NCBI GenBank assembly: GCA_910589415.1
Contig: OU342634.1
Location: 40,912,723 to 40,976,722, forward strand
DNA length: 64,000 nt
Origin: Malachius bipustulatus
Taxonomy: Eukaryota; Arthropoda; Insecta; Coleoptera; Melyridae
Direction: 5' to 3'
The notes beneath the pieces are model-generated. The model did not search any database and had not been told where the DNA came from. It worked only from the letters and a program-made list of their open reading frames with translations. Of this stretch, positions 12,201 to 22,400 are shown piece by piece. Both the position numbers and the translations under genes were made by a program. The first letter of the stretch is position 1. Each line of letters begins with the position of its first letter.

Positions 12201-14929
12201 TTTATGAACCTATAATTCCCATTGGGTTTTATAACAATGGAGCTCAATAGCTCCAATTTCCCTAAGTTCTATAATAGACTGAAATAATTCAGAGGATGAT
12301 TTTTGTATAGGAACTTTCCCTTGTTAGGTTTTTTCCTGGTTCAGCTTGTTCGGTCGCCCTTTTCGTTATTACAAAAAGCAACGTGTCCGCCTTTTATTGT
12401 ACTGATATTTTTTGAACTGCGGCATTGACATCATGATTTAATTTGAATTTTCTGTGCGTAGATACTGTGTGATGCATGTATGTCAGAATCTTTCCACTTT
12501 CCAGCATCCACTGTTGCAGATGTGGTCCACTAGTCAATGTTTCCGTTATTTGATAACGTTTTTGTAGAAACGTATCGTTAATAATGCTTACTGAACGATT
12601 GATGTTTAACGATTACAACAATCGGATTGCTGTATAGTTCAATTCGGCCTGTGACAAAAGTGTTTGCACCTCCATATTGAGTCTTGGTTCCCTGAGAGTT
12701 TGACAGTTCCCAGGAATATTCCACTCTTTAACTAGCTGTTGTCTAGTTTCGCGGTCGAGCTATGGTGATAAATAATTCTGACATCTGTCCAACAATTTTT
12801 CAGCAATAGGTATTCGGCCCTGATTCAGCTACTTGATTTAGATTTTCGTCCAAAATTGCTGTGATAGAATCACCTTGTTCCTCAATCATCGTTACAGGGG
12901 GTTGCGTGAGCGAAGATCTCACTGAGTGAGCTGATTCACTATCTGGCTGTTATTCTTCGCTAGTGATATCAGTGATATCACACGAGTCACCTGCCTGTTG
13001 ATCAAGGTACTTAAATTTTGTATTAGCTATTAATGCTTCGGTCGTGTTGTTAGTACTTTTATGCACTAGTAACCATTATTAATATGATTCTTTGTTATAA
13101 GTCATCACTATTGATATGATTATTAATATATTCGGATTATTACTATGAATTTTTTCATCACTCTTAGGCCCGTATTCACAAAGCGTTTCTGTCCTGTAAT
13201 ATCTCGAAAATAATTATTTAGGAAATTATCGTTTGTGAATACGGGCGATAGTATAGTTATTTTGACCTTTTCTCCCCATATCTCGATTAAGGGTATTAGT
13301 CCCTAATCGGTCCATGTTAGGACGGCTGTCCACCATTTAAGTGCACTTAACTATTACATTAAGTGAGGTTCTAATCATCCACACCTATTACAGTGAGCAT
13401 GATAACCTGACAGAGAGGATTACTGACAGAGAGAATTACTTTATTCGAATTATGACTACTTATGTATTTTTCATCACTATAAGTATACTTATTTTGACCT
13501 TTTCTCATCCCCATAACTCGATTAAGGGTATTAGTCCCTAACCGGTCCATGTTAGGACTGCTGTCCACCCTTTAAGTGCACTTAACTATTACATTAAGTG
13601 AGGTTCTAATCATCCACACCTATTACAGTGAGCATGATAACCTGACAGAGAGGATTACTGACAGAGAGAATTACTTTATTCGAATTATTACTATGTATTT
13701 TTCATCACTATAAGTATACTTATTTTGACCTTTTCTCATCCCCATAACTCGATTAAGGGTATTAGTCCCTAACCGGTCCATGTTAGGACTGCTGTCCACC
13801 CTTTAAGTGCACTTAACTATTACATTAAGTGAGGTTCTAATCATCCCCCTATTACAGTGAGCATGATAACCTGACAGAGAGGATTTACTGACAGAGAGTG
13901 ACAGAAAGGGTATTTATGTCTCTCAATTAAGAAAAAAAATAAAAACTTTTAAGTTATTGTACTTACTTGAAAGGTTTAGCTGTTTATCCATGTTTCTTAA
14001 TTTTTTCTAACTTCCTTCGTGTTTTGCTTTTTAGTTCTTTCGGCATTTTACAGTAATTTTCCAGCAACACTCTCTTAAACACTAGCGCACGTATCGAGCG
14101 TAAGAACGATAATGAGCTATCTACAGCAGATAACGGCCGGACGTGCGGGTGAGTAATAGGTACCTACCTGGGGATTTTAAAAAACTGAAAACATTACGCA
14201 CTATTGGAGCTCGTGAACGTCACTACAGGGTGATATTGAGGACGTGATCATCGAAGTATAATTGCCGCGAATTCAGACTCTTATTCCAGTAGAAAAGGTC
14301 AAAGCGAAAAACCTCACCGAAGGGACACCCTGCTATACTGACCCGTTAAAATTGCCACAGTAGAAAGAGAGACGTAGTAGAAAATCTCTTGCCCTGAAAT
14401 AATAATTATAATTATTAATCATAATTACAACTATTATTGTTGACCGAAATATTTACAGGGATGTGTATCGATCTTGATCATGGCCAGTGTGAAGGATAAA
14501 ACAGTAAGAGCTGTTCCATATATGATAAATAATCTTTTATTGATTGAGATATACTTTGCGAGATAAACTATTAGAGGAACGATGACTCCAATTATCATCT
14601 GCATGGACCCACACGTTGCGAAGAAGTATTTTTGGTAGTAATTTTTATTCACATCGTTAGAAGAAGAATCGCCGAATTTATACATCCAGTACTACGAGGA
14701 ATTGTTTTTTTTTTATATAGAAACGCAACATTTTTATACTCACGTTAGATGCTGTTATTATGAACGATATAGGAACCCATATAACACAAGCTGTCCCATA
14801 AATAAGAGCATAACAGGCGTAATATTTATCCTCAAGTGGAGCATCTTGATTTTTTGATTTCAACTTGTTGTCTTCATCAATCGTTTTCACGCAGCTTTTT
14901 TCTTTAATTTCACCAATCTTCACTGTCAT
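6281..14929 (-). CDS. Equilibrative nucleoside transporter paralogue B, lacking exon 4
   Basis: ENT/SLC29-type transporter copy. The exons found are 14929-14744, 14691-14457, 14393-14343, 6810-6725, 6644-6448 and 6392-6281 (186, 235, 51, 86, 197 and 112 nt). They match exons 1-3 and 5-7 of copy A in length, apart from exon 1, which is 192 nt in A. Every junction is GT-AG, for example the GTGAGT donors after exons 1 and 6. The C-terminal exons are canonical: CNAQPR, a CEPDEKYLGNVISLSFQNV segment, then a stop at 6281. The 441-nt exon 4, which encodes the FPPKYLG helix, the large loop and GNGSxWN, is absent from the 7.5 kb between exons 3 and 5; that interval is occupied by E6, E5 and E4. Exon 3 ends and exon 5 starts in the same phase, so direct joining gives an open 288-residue frame missing 147 central residues. 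It is probably a pseudogene or a neofunctional short form; transcript data would decide. An alternative is misassembly. Confidence 0.7.
8000..8238 (-). pseudogene. N-terminal helix-turn-helix (DUF4817-like) transposase remnant
   Basis: Reading the minus strand from an ATG at 8238 gives 58 codons to a TGA at 8062-8064. The frame contains ELAEMHFVYG near the start, then RRRFSNRRAPTRQLFTRI and a terminal PENGNF. This is the pattern of the N-terminal HTH (DUF4817) of insect IS630/mariner-like transposases: a K/ExxMxFxYG helix, RF.NRR.P.R..F..I, then ..TGSF. After the TGA the same frame continues RARGQGRP, matching the Arg/Gly linker that normally follows, so one nonsense change ends the frame before the DDE domain. 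The domain starts right at the inner edge of the E4 arm. The catalytic part is absent. Confidence 0.65.
8495..8570. repeat. Dispersed short repeat (also at 12125-12206 and 36612-36652)
   Basis: A block starting CAGAGGCCCTT and containing TTCTGACACTTGGGCTTTAC, then CCACAGCCAT and an (A/T)TTT-rich tail, occurs here, again at 12125-12206 on the same strand, and as a shorter inverted piece at 36612-36652. The ATTTATTT tail could mark the 3' end of a LINE or SINE family. No coding sequence is seen. Confidence 0.6.
9052..9397. mobile_element. E5: inverted-repeat MITE-like element
   Basis: Arms 9052-9140 and 9310-9397 are nearly perfect inverted copies. They include TTAAACGACTTACCTGG and, further in, ATGATCACGTCCG. 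The central part, 9140-9265, recurs in inverted orientation at 14100-14225, at the far end of E6. E5 therefore shares terminal sequence with E6 and may be its deletion derivative. Splice-like strings in the arms (ACTTACCTGGTAAG) are part of the repeat, not exon borders. Confidence 0.65.
9764..10048 (-). pseudogene. Tyrosine recombinase (DIRS/Crypton-type) C-terminal fragment
   Basis: A minus-strand frame, open from just after a TGA at 10049-10051, gives about 94 codons. It contains TKEFRGEIDQLLLTFKKPYH, then TIQTISRCIK and FKSHRTRHATTSAA, and ends near SVESILQKQHW. This matches the catalytic core of eukaryotic tyrosine recombinases: the HxxR motif is HRTR, followed by a TSAA helix and a G.S...I....HW stretch. 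The nucleophilic Tyr expected shortly after HW is not in this frame. A CAAAG|GTAAAT donor-like site after HWGG could lead to another exon, but I found no convincing Tyr exon. The upstream stop and missing N-terminal core-binding part mark it as a relic. DIRS, Ngaro and Crypton cannot be told apart from this piece. Confidence 0.6.
11152..11200. repeat. (ATTT)n microsatellite
   Basis: A run of TTTA/ATTT units follows a short TA tract. A similar run lies at 11700-11750. Both may be tails of retroposed sequences. Confidence 0.85.
11700..11750. repeat. (ATTT)n microsatellite
   Basis: Second ATTT-rich run, about 550 bp from the first, with imperfect units. Confidence 0.85.
13167..13246. mobile_element. 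Short MITE with GGCCCGTATTCACAAA inverted ends
   Basis: The 80-bp element begins GGCCCGTATTCACAAA and ends with TTTGTGAATACGGGC, a perfect inverted pair of about 15 nt around a ~50-bp centre. This end sequence is typical of small arthropod MITEs; no coding capacity. Confidence 0.7.
13259..13912. repeat. ~232-bp tandem repeat, about 2.8 copies
   Basis: Units start at 13259, 13491 and 13722 (periods 232 and 231 bp), each beginning ATTTTGACCTTTTCTC and containing AAGGGTATTAGTCCCTAA, then GTCCACC and GAGCATGATAACCTGACAG. The last unit degenerates near 13912. Within each unit CACTTAAC...TTAAGTG forms a small hairpin. The opposed frames at 13341-13541 and 13371-13568 are products of the repeat. 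Confidence 0.85.
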
Positions 14930-16539
14930 GGTTTATTCTATAATTATAATAGGTAGGTACCTACTAATATGAAATTTTATTAAACGAATAACCGTTTAAG
15001 AAAAAATTGTAGTTTAACTTATATTCAACTCTTAGCTATTCTGACTTTTCCCGACCATTTTTCGTTTATACTTTGATATACTACCTACTAATCAACCATT
15101 GAAGATAAGATAGAGACACAATCAGGGTAATTAATGTTATTAGCTAAATAATTATTCTCCTTACAAAGTAAGAAGTAATTACACAGAACATATTCATTCG
15201 TTTTTTAGTCATAATATCTAAACGATTAATGTAATTTTATAGTTGGCTGCTTGTTTTTATTTTATTTCTTATACAAGCTACTCATTATAATATATGAGAG
15301 AATTTTACGCAGGTTAAAGACCTAAAAATATACTTACATTAAAGTTGTGTTGAGCGGTGAGAAAAAAGGGAGCAATAATGTGTACCTACTTACTACCATT
15401 ACTATAACGACTGGATCCACTTAACAAATAATGTAAATAATATTTTAAAATTGTAGCCCATATTATACCTGCTAAGCGCTACTTCGGAATATATCAATAA
15501 AAATCATGACCAAAATTTCTATGTTTTTATTTGTGAAAAAATAAGAGAAAAATTTTTTCATCGAGTACGACCATACTTATATGTAAGTTTGATCCAGACG
15601 ATGGTCTTTTAGCGGGGTTGTTAAGGGGGGGGGGGCATATTATTCCTTTCAAAAACTCTTTCATGATTTTTAAGCTCGAGGGGCCCCTTTTTATCAGTCT
15701 ACGTTAACGTAGTCGCGTTCGGTACAAATCAACATTCTGACGAAACTAAAAAAATGTTTTGCTTCTAAGTTTGATTGTTAATAAGATTTTTTTCTATACA
15801 GAGTCTCTGTACAGTTTCTATACAGAATTTTCCAAAAATATATCCATGAAATAGTAAAAAAGCACCTAATGGTAAAACGGTATCGATAAATTTTTATTTA
15901 TAAATTTTTTTTTAATTAAAAACTTCATCCTCGACTGGCAACCATTTTTTTTTTTGTATTGTGTTCATCCCGAGATATCGGCCAACTATTCAATCAATTC
16001 ACATAACCTTTTAGCTAATTTGGTGGTATTGCACCCGGTGACCGGGTACCCATCTACCACTCGAATAACCAGATGCTCGGTTCCAGGCCAGCGACTGGTT
16101 GTATACAGCTGATTACCGTATTTTTCAGCTTTTGAGCGCCGAAGACCCACTCTCACTCTCTCTCTCGTCTGATAAGTACCTTACATCCTGGGTGCGAGAT
16201 ATGCACCCGGGGGCCACAGTGGGCCGTGATGGTCAAAATTCTTATCAGAGCTGAGTTGGGCAGTAGGTGGAGTTTTGTTGCTACGGAGGGCTTTGCACCC
16301 CACGCAAACCGAAACCAAGACCATTTTTACGAGTCCTGACCAAGAACAAAACCGAACCGTGAAAGTCTTGCAGACTGAAAGACATTTACGACATATACTT
16401 CTCTATGGTTGGAATCTTTAAGGAGGGCTTATTGGGCTTATTGAGGTTTAGTCTAATACTGGCAAAGTCTGCAAACAAAACCGAGACTCTGGCCCCTCGA
16501 TATATTGTTCCAAAAATTGTGTTTCCCGGAATTGGTCAA
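14930..16539. other. Intergenic stretch 5' of ENT gene B, with a GC-richer block
   Basis: The first 300 bp is the presumed promoter side of gene B and resembles the flank of gene C (near 4207-4400), so it was part of the duplication. The segment 16020-16500 is clearly more GC-rich than its surroundings, with CACCCGGTGACCGGGTACCC and CTCTCACTCTCTCTCTC. It may be a LINE 5' region or another transposon part. I found no confident coding motif. Confidence 0.4.
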
Positions 16540-16905
16540 TTATTAGTCATACAATCCATTCCACTGTGATCCATTTCCTGGGTTCTGAGAAACTACCAAC
16601 CCTATCATAATGGGCTGTGTCGTAGCTGATATCCAAGTACATATTCAAATAAGTATAGGAAACTATAGGAATTTTTGCTTTCCAGAAAACACGCTTAATC
16701 TTGGCAAGTGTGATATTCTCATTCTGTTTAGCTTTTGTCACAACATTTATCTTATGCTTATAGAAATTTGATGTATTGTTGACGATTATATAAACCAGGA
16801 TGCTGAGGATTATGTGACCGATCGGGAAGCTATAATAGATCATCTCCGAAATTTGGTTGGTCGTTCCCACTACCAGAGTTTTTATTATGGTTGGAGATGA
16901 GTAAG
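16540..16905 (-). pseudogene. Orphan ENT exon 4 fragment
   Basis: The minus-strand reading matches the second two-thirds of ENT exon 4: LVVGTT, a YYSFPIGHIILSILVYII helix, SNFYKHKINVVTKAKQNENI, then FWKAKIPIV. After that a frame change is needed to recover the ISATTQPIMIGLVVSQ and GNGSQWNGL segments. The first third (FPPKYLG) is missing or unrecognisable, with stops upstream. The exon's donor has GA where copies A and C have GT. It lies between the 3' end of gene A and exon 1 of gene B, with no other ENT exon nearby. It may be the debris of another copy, or the displaced exon 4 of gene B. Confidence 0.75.
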
Positions 16906-17011
16906 ATTTTTCTCATACACCCAACAGTTCTATTACACTAGTACGAAGTGCTACTGTTAAATTATACAATAATTCGTCTTTAAACAACTATGACATGACG
17001 TATGAATTATA

Positions 17012-18205
17012 CAGGTTGTCCCAATATTCCATGGACATGGAGCAACCACAGATTACTGAGGTAAAAAAAGTCGCTCGGACCAAACTTATCTCTATACCAA
17101 AATGCTTCGTTTGTCCGTTAGAGGGCTTCAAAGTCTTTTGAAAATTTTTGTTTTTTTGAAATAGCTCAAAGTCGGCTGATTCCAATTCGATGAAATTCGG
17201 TAGGTAAATTTCTTATTAAAAGTACTAATTTCTGATGTACATGATAATTTGACGAAAACCCGGGAAGGGGTGAAACTACCCCTACCCTCCATTAGAATCG
17301 ATCGTAATTGTTAATAGGGTAGCAGGAACGCTGTTCATGGTTTTTTGTTTGAAAGATACATCGTTTTAGCCCATTTTTGGTCTCCTACAAAAATCTGTAT
17401 CTTTCCGAGCTGCTATGTAATAAAATAAATTAGTCGATGATAACTAAATTTTTATTTCATTCTTTTAATTTGAAATCAAATTTTCAATTGTCAAGTGATT
17501 ATTTGATCTAATCTCATAAAAGATGTTCGATGTGGGTGCCGGTTTGGACCCTAGAAAGTTCCATCCTGCGCAAAAAAATTATTTGAACTCTTCTTTTGGA
17601 ACCTCCTTGTTTTGCAAACTGTTTAATGCGTTTGAAAAAAACCGTTTGCAAACACCTGAAAAAAAAACCGAACCATACTAAACATCTTCTATGAGATTAG
17701 ATCAAATAAATACCTGACAATTGAAAATTTGATTTCAAATTAAAAGAATGAAATAAAATTTTGGTTAGGTACCATCGACTAATTTATTTTATCACATAGC
17801 ACCTCGGAAAGATACAGATTTTTGTAGGAGACCAAAAATGGGCTAAAACGATGTATCTTTCAAACAAAAAAACATGAACAGCGTTCCTGCTACCCTATCA
17901 ACAATTACGATCGATTTTAATGGAGGGTAGGGGTAGTTTCACCCCTTCCCGAGTTTTCGTCAAATTATCATGTACATCAGAAGTTAGTACTTACTTTTAA
18001 TAAGAAATTTACCTACCAAATTTCATCGAATTGGAATGAGCCGACTTTGAGCTATTTGAAAAAAACTAAAATTTTCAAAAGACTTTGAAGTCCTCTAACG
18101 GACAAACGAAGCACTTTGGTATAGAGATAAGTTTGGTCCGAGCGACTTTTTTTTACCTCAGTAATCTGTGGTTGCTCCATGTCCATGGAATATTGGGACA
18201 CCCTG
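17012..18205. mobile_element. E7: 1.19-kb palindromic TA-flanked mariner-like element
   Basis: Arms 17012-17524 and 17684-18205 are inverted copies of over 500 nt with few mismatches. The left end is TA|CAGGTTGTCCCAATATTCC; the right end is GGAATATTGGGACACCCTG|TA. The ~160-bp centre encodes the C-terminal transposase tail described separately. TA target, CAG ends and DDE-transposase remnant together support an IS630/Tc1/mariner origin with long TIRs and a large internal deletion. Confidence 0.8.
17514..17663 (-). pseudogene. C-terminal tail of IS630/mariner-like transposase in the centre of E7
   Basis: The minus-strand frame ending at the TGA 17516-17514 gives about 49 residues with VQIIFLRRMELSRVQ and then TGTHIEHLL just before the stop. 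Transposases of the DUF4817/IS630-like insect group commonly end F..R...C....G.H.EHLL/IL, so the fit is good although the two middle residues differ. No DDE catalytic residues remain. The stop codon lies at the edge of the inverted arm, as expected if the transposase gene ended next to the right TIR. Confidence 0.55.
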
Positions 18206-18208
18206 TAT

Positions 18209-18545
18209 GTTCGGACTGAACTTGAAATGTGATTATGCCATCAAACGAACTTACCTTAGGTGAAGTTTGATCGTAATTACATGAAGAATTCCGTCCGGAG
18301 ATATCACATCCCACCTACCACCGCAGCACTGAGCCTGACAGTGACACAAGGGCATCGAGGGGGAGTGGGATTTAAACCGTCTTTAGACGAATTGTGATAG
18401 GTACTAAGTAACTAAAAAATAAAGTAATAAGAGGCGTACTATACATATGAATTATATCTTCGGACCGAACTCTTCATATAATTACGATGGAACTTGACTT
18501 AATGTAAGTTCGTGTGATCGCATTATAATTATTATCAGTTCAGAA
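18209..18545. repeat. Foldback repeat next to E7
   Basis: The segments 18209-18305 and 18443-18545 are diverged inverted copies (CGGACTGAACTTG / CTTCGGACCGAACTC, and AAACGAACTTACCTTAGG / CTTAATGTAAGTTCG). The centre has no coding signal. E7 abuts its left arm. Confidence 0.5.
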
Positions 18546-18618
18546 GCGTGTTTTCTTACTTTTACAGCATTTTGTTACTTCCAAACTGCCAGCTTTTTGT
18601 TATGTTGAAGGTAAAATT

Positions 18619-18843
18619 ATGAGTTCAGTCAGATTTAGATATAGTATCATTCTTGCTGTAGCAACCATATTTTTCCTCCCAGCAGTTTCTAATTTTCATC
18701 TTACCAAACTGACACTTTCACCGGTTATTACAATTCTTTACTTGGAGAAAATCCACGAGATTGAGCAAAATGACACGATAGTCTACGACCTTCGCAAAAA
18801 TTTTCTTAAGCTAGCTCCATTTCTTGGTTTGGCAAAGAAATAA
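18619..18843 (+). CDS. Unrecognised 74-residue open frame
   Basis: An open frame from ATG to TAA with a hydrophobic N-terminal stretch (YSIILAVATIFFLPAVS) that could act as a signal peptide or one membrane helix, then a hydrophilic tail. No family was recognised and no neighbouring exon found. It lies between E7 and the 3' end of ENT gene A, on the opposite strand. In AT-rich DNA such a frame can arise by chance, so it is listed only as a possibility. Confidence 0.15.
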   Translation: MSSVRFRYSIILAVATIFFLPAVSNFHLTKLTLSPVITILYLEKIHEIEQNDTIVYDLRKNFLKLAPFLGLAKK

Positions 18844-19421
18844 ACAATTTTTGGGTCGTAACAAAGTCTGTTTCAGAGTTTAGAGCAGTATGCTATGGTC
18901 ATCTACCTTCACCTATATCTCTTGAAGAGCTCTGAAGAAGAAACAAGAGGAGCTGACGGCTTAACAAGATCTTAAGATGTTATTTGATCAATGCTACGAT
19001 GAATGTATGAGCGTATTGTCTTAGGTTTTATCAGATGCCTTCAGAACAGAAAGGAGGGGTCGTCACCAAGTCTTTTATTTATAGACTCAAAAAACTTATA
19101 ATTAAGAGAAAGTAAACAAAATTAACAGAAGGGAAATCGAAAAACACGACTTTTATTCACATTTCTCATAATAACACCTTCTTAAACTCGGTCATAACAA
19201 TTTTTATACATTCATAACCCAATTTTTTATTCAGGACAGTTCTTCATAAATTGGTTCCTGAAAAGTAACTAACTATAACATTAAGGGATGGCGCTTAGAG
19301 ATGCAGCATATTCGTTTGAAAGGGATATCCTATAAATATCTGACACTCATAGAAATAATGGGTGTCAGCTATATCGTATTCATCTTTACTTCAATCAGCT
19401 TAATAAAGATATTAACAAAAT

Positions 19422-22400
19422 TTAAATAGATTCAACTAGAATTACACTAAGATAAGAAACAGCGAATAATGCAACATTCTGGATGCTATTGCTTATTACG
19501 GTCCCTAAGTATTTTTTATCAGAATCGCACATCCTGAAAATAATAAAGAATTAATCACGATCCAAGTATTGCATCAGTCAAGAGATAAGACCTTGGTACT
19601 AATAAAGCGATGGTGGTGTTGAGGAAACAATCAGAGCTGGAGAAGATTATCATGAAGATTATGAAATAGTAGTCTTCTTTGAATATGACCGGGAAGTGGT
19701 CCCTTGGCTGCGCATTACAGAACATCAGAAGTGGGATCAGGCCGATTCGTACAATACACATAATGAGCAAGATGTACTGGTTAGTTATCTAGATTAAAAA
19801 TAATTATTTAATCACAGGAAGCTTCGTCTTTGTATGCTTACCTGTTCGAAATAAAGGGTAGCAAATCTTGTTCCCACTGAGACGACCGATGGCAACAAAA
19901 ATGTCACTACTGGACTAAAGAGTAGATCTACAAATATAATACGGTAATTAGATTGTACACAATAACAATTATCTAATCATTTTGTTTAGAAAGCTACCTA
20001 TCTATCTTTAATTTTTTTATGAGATGAGATGGTGTTTTTTAAGAATGAAAACTTGAAAATTCTGTAATCAAAATATCTTTTTTAATAATTGGCCCTTATT
20101 TTAGAAATTTTTCTGTAAACAATTATTATTGTTTTAATTGAATATAGTAAGGTATTATGGGTATTTCAAAGTGCAGACCCCCTATATCAATTTTTTTTTC
20201 CCGATCGACTAAGTGAGGTCCCAGCTCAATTTCCCTACTCACATACATTCCACCGATACGATAGGTGGGAGGGGGGGTGGAGGAGGGGCCATTGTAAAGT
20301 ATGGAATATTTGCTTTTCTTGGATTGCTCCGTCAGTTTTGATCCTACCGAAAAAATTGTTCTTTCCAAAAAGGAAGCGCTTGGCAGAACACGTAAGCTCG
20401 TTCCAGGCGGAAGTCGATCGGGCAACTTGTTCGCGAAATATATCGAATTTTGGGTGCGAAAAAAAAATTTCAAATGGTTTGTTCTTGGCCGGTAGTGCAT
20501 TAGTAGGGGGTTCAGCTAATGTTTTTTAGGAGGGTATTTCGATGTTTTTAAAGGGACCGTTGGGAGGGGGTGCTGGGACAATTTGGAGGGGAGGATCAGC
20601 GAAAGTTCAAAATTTCTTTTGAAATCTCGATAACTCGACTCCGAAGATGCGTAGCGCAAAAAAATCAAACGGCGTTTTGTTCGTTTTTTCGCCCGGAATA
20701 CAATGAACATTTTCCAAAGCAACGTTCGCGAAAAATCCGCCGCTGGCACACGAAACAAAAATCTGCATTTTTTTCAAAATATTTTTTGGCATGAAGGAAG
20801 GGGTGGGGGAGATAGTTTTGACCTTCAGGCGAGTTATCGGGGTTTTATGAAATGTTGAACTTTCGCTCTCCCTCCCCTCCAAATTGTACCTCTACCACCT
20901 CCCAACGGGCCCTTTAAAAACATAAAAATACCTTTCTAAAAAGACATTAGCTGAACCCCCCTACATGCACTACCGGCCAAGAACATACCGAGGGAGTGCG
21001 GGTTACTTTGAAATTTTAAATAAAGACCCTTATTTTTTATTGCGAATTCCTATTCAACGGCAAAAAATGCTTACCTGAAAGACTTACTTACGTTAAATAT
21101 TTTTTACGCATGTTTTTCCACCGAATACGAATTGTCAATTAAATGGAATTTGTTATTTAAAATTTCAAAAATCCCAATCCTTCGCAAGGGATGAGAGATG
21201 TTAGACGGTTTTGTGTTTAAACGATGTCCCACACAAAAAAAAAGAAAAACACTTTTGTAGAAAACATTTTTCCGCAGTGCTTACTTTTTGATAATTGAAC
21301 TAGGTAAATCAAATTTCCACAGTGACATCTATGAATAATCGCAAAACATGTTCAGAAAAAACTTTCGTATATTTTTTTGTCGCTGAATAATGATTTGCAA
21401 TAAAAAATATGGGTTGCAATTTAAAATATCAAAGCTACCACTACTTCCTGGCAACCGGCTTTTGTGTTGAAACGATGTCCCACATTAAACAAAATCACTT
21501 TTGTAAAAAAAAAATTTCCGCAGAGTGCGCCCTTTTCGAGATATTTGGATATTTCAGGTTATAAAAATCACCATGTACATCGAGGGTGTCCCTTTTTCAG
21601 AGCTCACTATGGATATCTCGTAAGCAGGGTCGGTCTGATTAGAGAAAAGATGCGCTATTTTGTGTCCATCTCGAATCCAAGATATTAAGTACAACACAGA
21701 CGTACAAGATATCTGTGACCGTTCCTGAAATAGCTTATGATAAAATGAAGAATAGAGATTTCTTATTTTCATCATATCTTTTTCATTATTTTTATTATAA
21801 CTATTTATTCTCTATTTTATTATTTTTTGTATATGACATTTCAAACATTTTTAAACCGACTATATGATACCAAAGTTCTAGTTGTCAACGATTGTTTTTC
21901 ATATGGCCGCTATATTAATTTTTTGTCGTACGATATAAAAAATCAGGGAAACCAAAAAATAATAACATTAAAAAAAAAATTTGAACAATTTTATTCTTCT
22001 TTTTTCAAAAAAAAAAAAACACAAACATTTTATTGTCGAGTAACGTCAATAATTATATGAACTCATATTACTTGCCTTATGGTTTTTCGATTTTTCTATG
22101 ACATTCGGCATAATAAGTTGTCTTTTTATTAAAGACTATTAATTTTTTTTCTCGATATTATTAATTTTTGGTTTCCGTGATTTTTTTACACGGAACAAAA
22201 TTATAGCGGCCATAATAAAACAAAAGTTGACTGCGAAAACTGTCGGCTTCGAAAATTTTTGAAATGACAGTTGGATAGCTGTTGAACACTTATGTGAATA
22301 CAAGGTGTTAAGAAAATGACGGATAAACTCTTCAGTACATTGTAGGGGACACTCAGTAAAGTACGGTAAAAATAATTTAAAAAAATCCAGAGCTACATTT

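Larger units (their letters stand above)
10049..13138. other. Interior of E6 without recognised genes
   Basis: No supportable coding region is seen. There are two ATTT microsatellites (11152-11200 and 11700-11750) and one copy of the dispersed repeat with a TTTA-rich tail (12125-12206). The frames at 10437-10688, 10703-10927 and 11754-11972 show no family motif. Confidence 0.4.
9390..14264. mobile_element. E6: 4.9-kb segment bounded by ~40-bp inverted repeats
   Basis: The left boundary reads TATACTTCGATGATCACG and then TCAATATCACCCTGTAG, ending at 9430. The exact inverted copy runs 14224-14264. Next to the right repeat, about 125 bp (14100-14225) is the inverted equivalent of the middle of E5. 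The interior contains a tyrosine-recombinase remnant (9764-10048), (ATTT)n tracts, a MITE and a ~232-bp tandem repeat, and no intact transposase. It could be an old transposon, or two copies of a short element bracketing unrelated DNA. It occupies intron 3 of ENT gene B. Confidence 0.5.

Noticed and set aside
13259..13912. Regular repeat considered as a CRISPR-like array
   Set aside because: Units are 232 bp with no distinct spacers; it is an ordinary tandem repeat in eukaryotic DNA.
20126..20882. Several overlapping frames on both strands, up to 124 codons
   Set aside because: They lie in or beside foldback E8; purine-rich inverted repeats lengthen frames on both strands. No motif seen.
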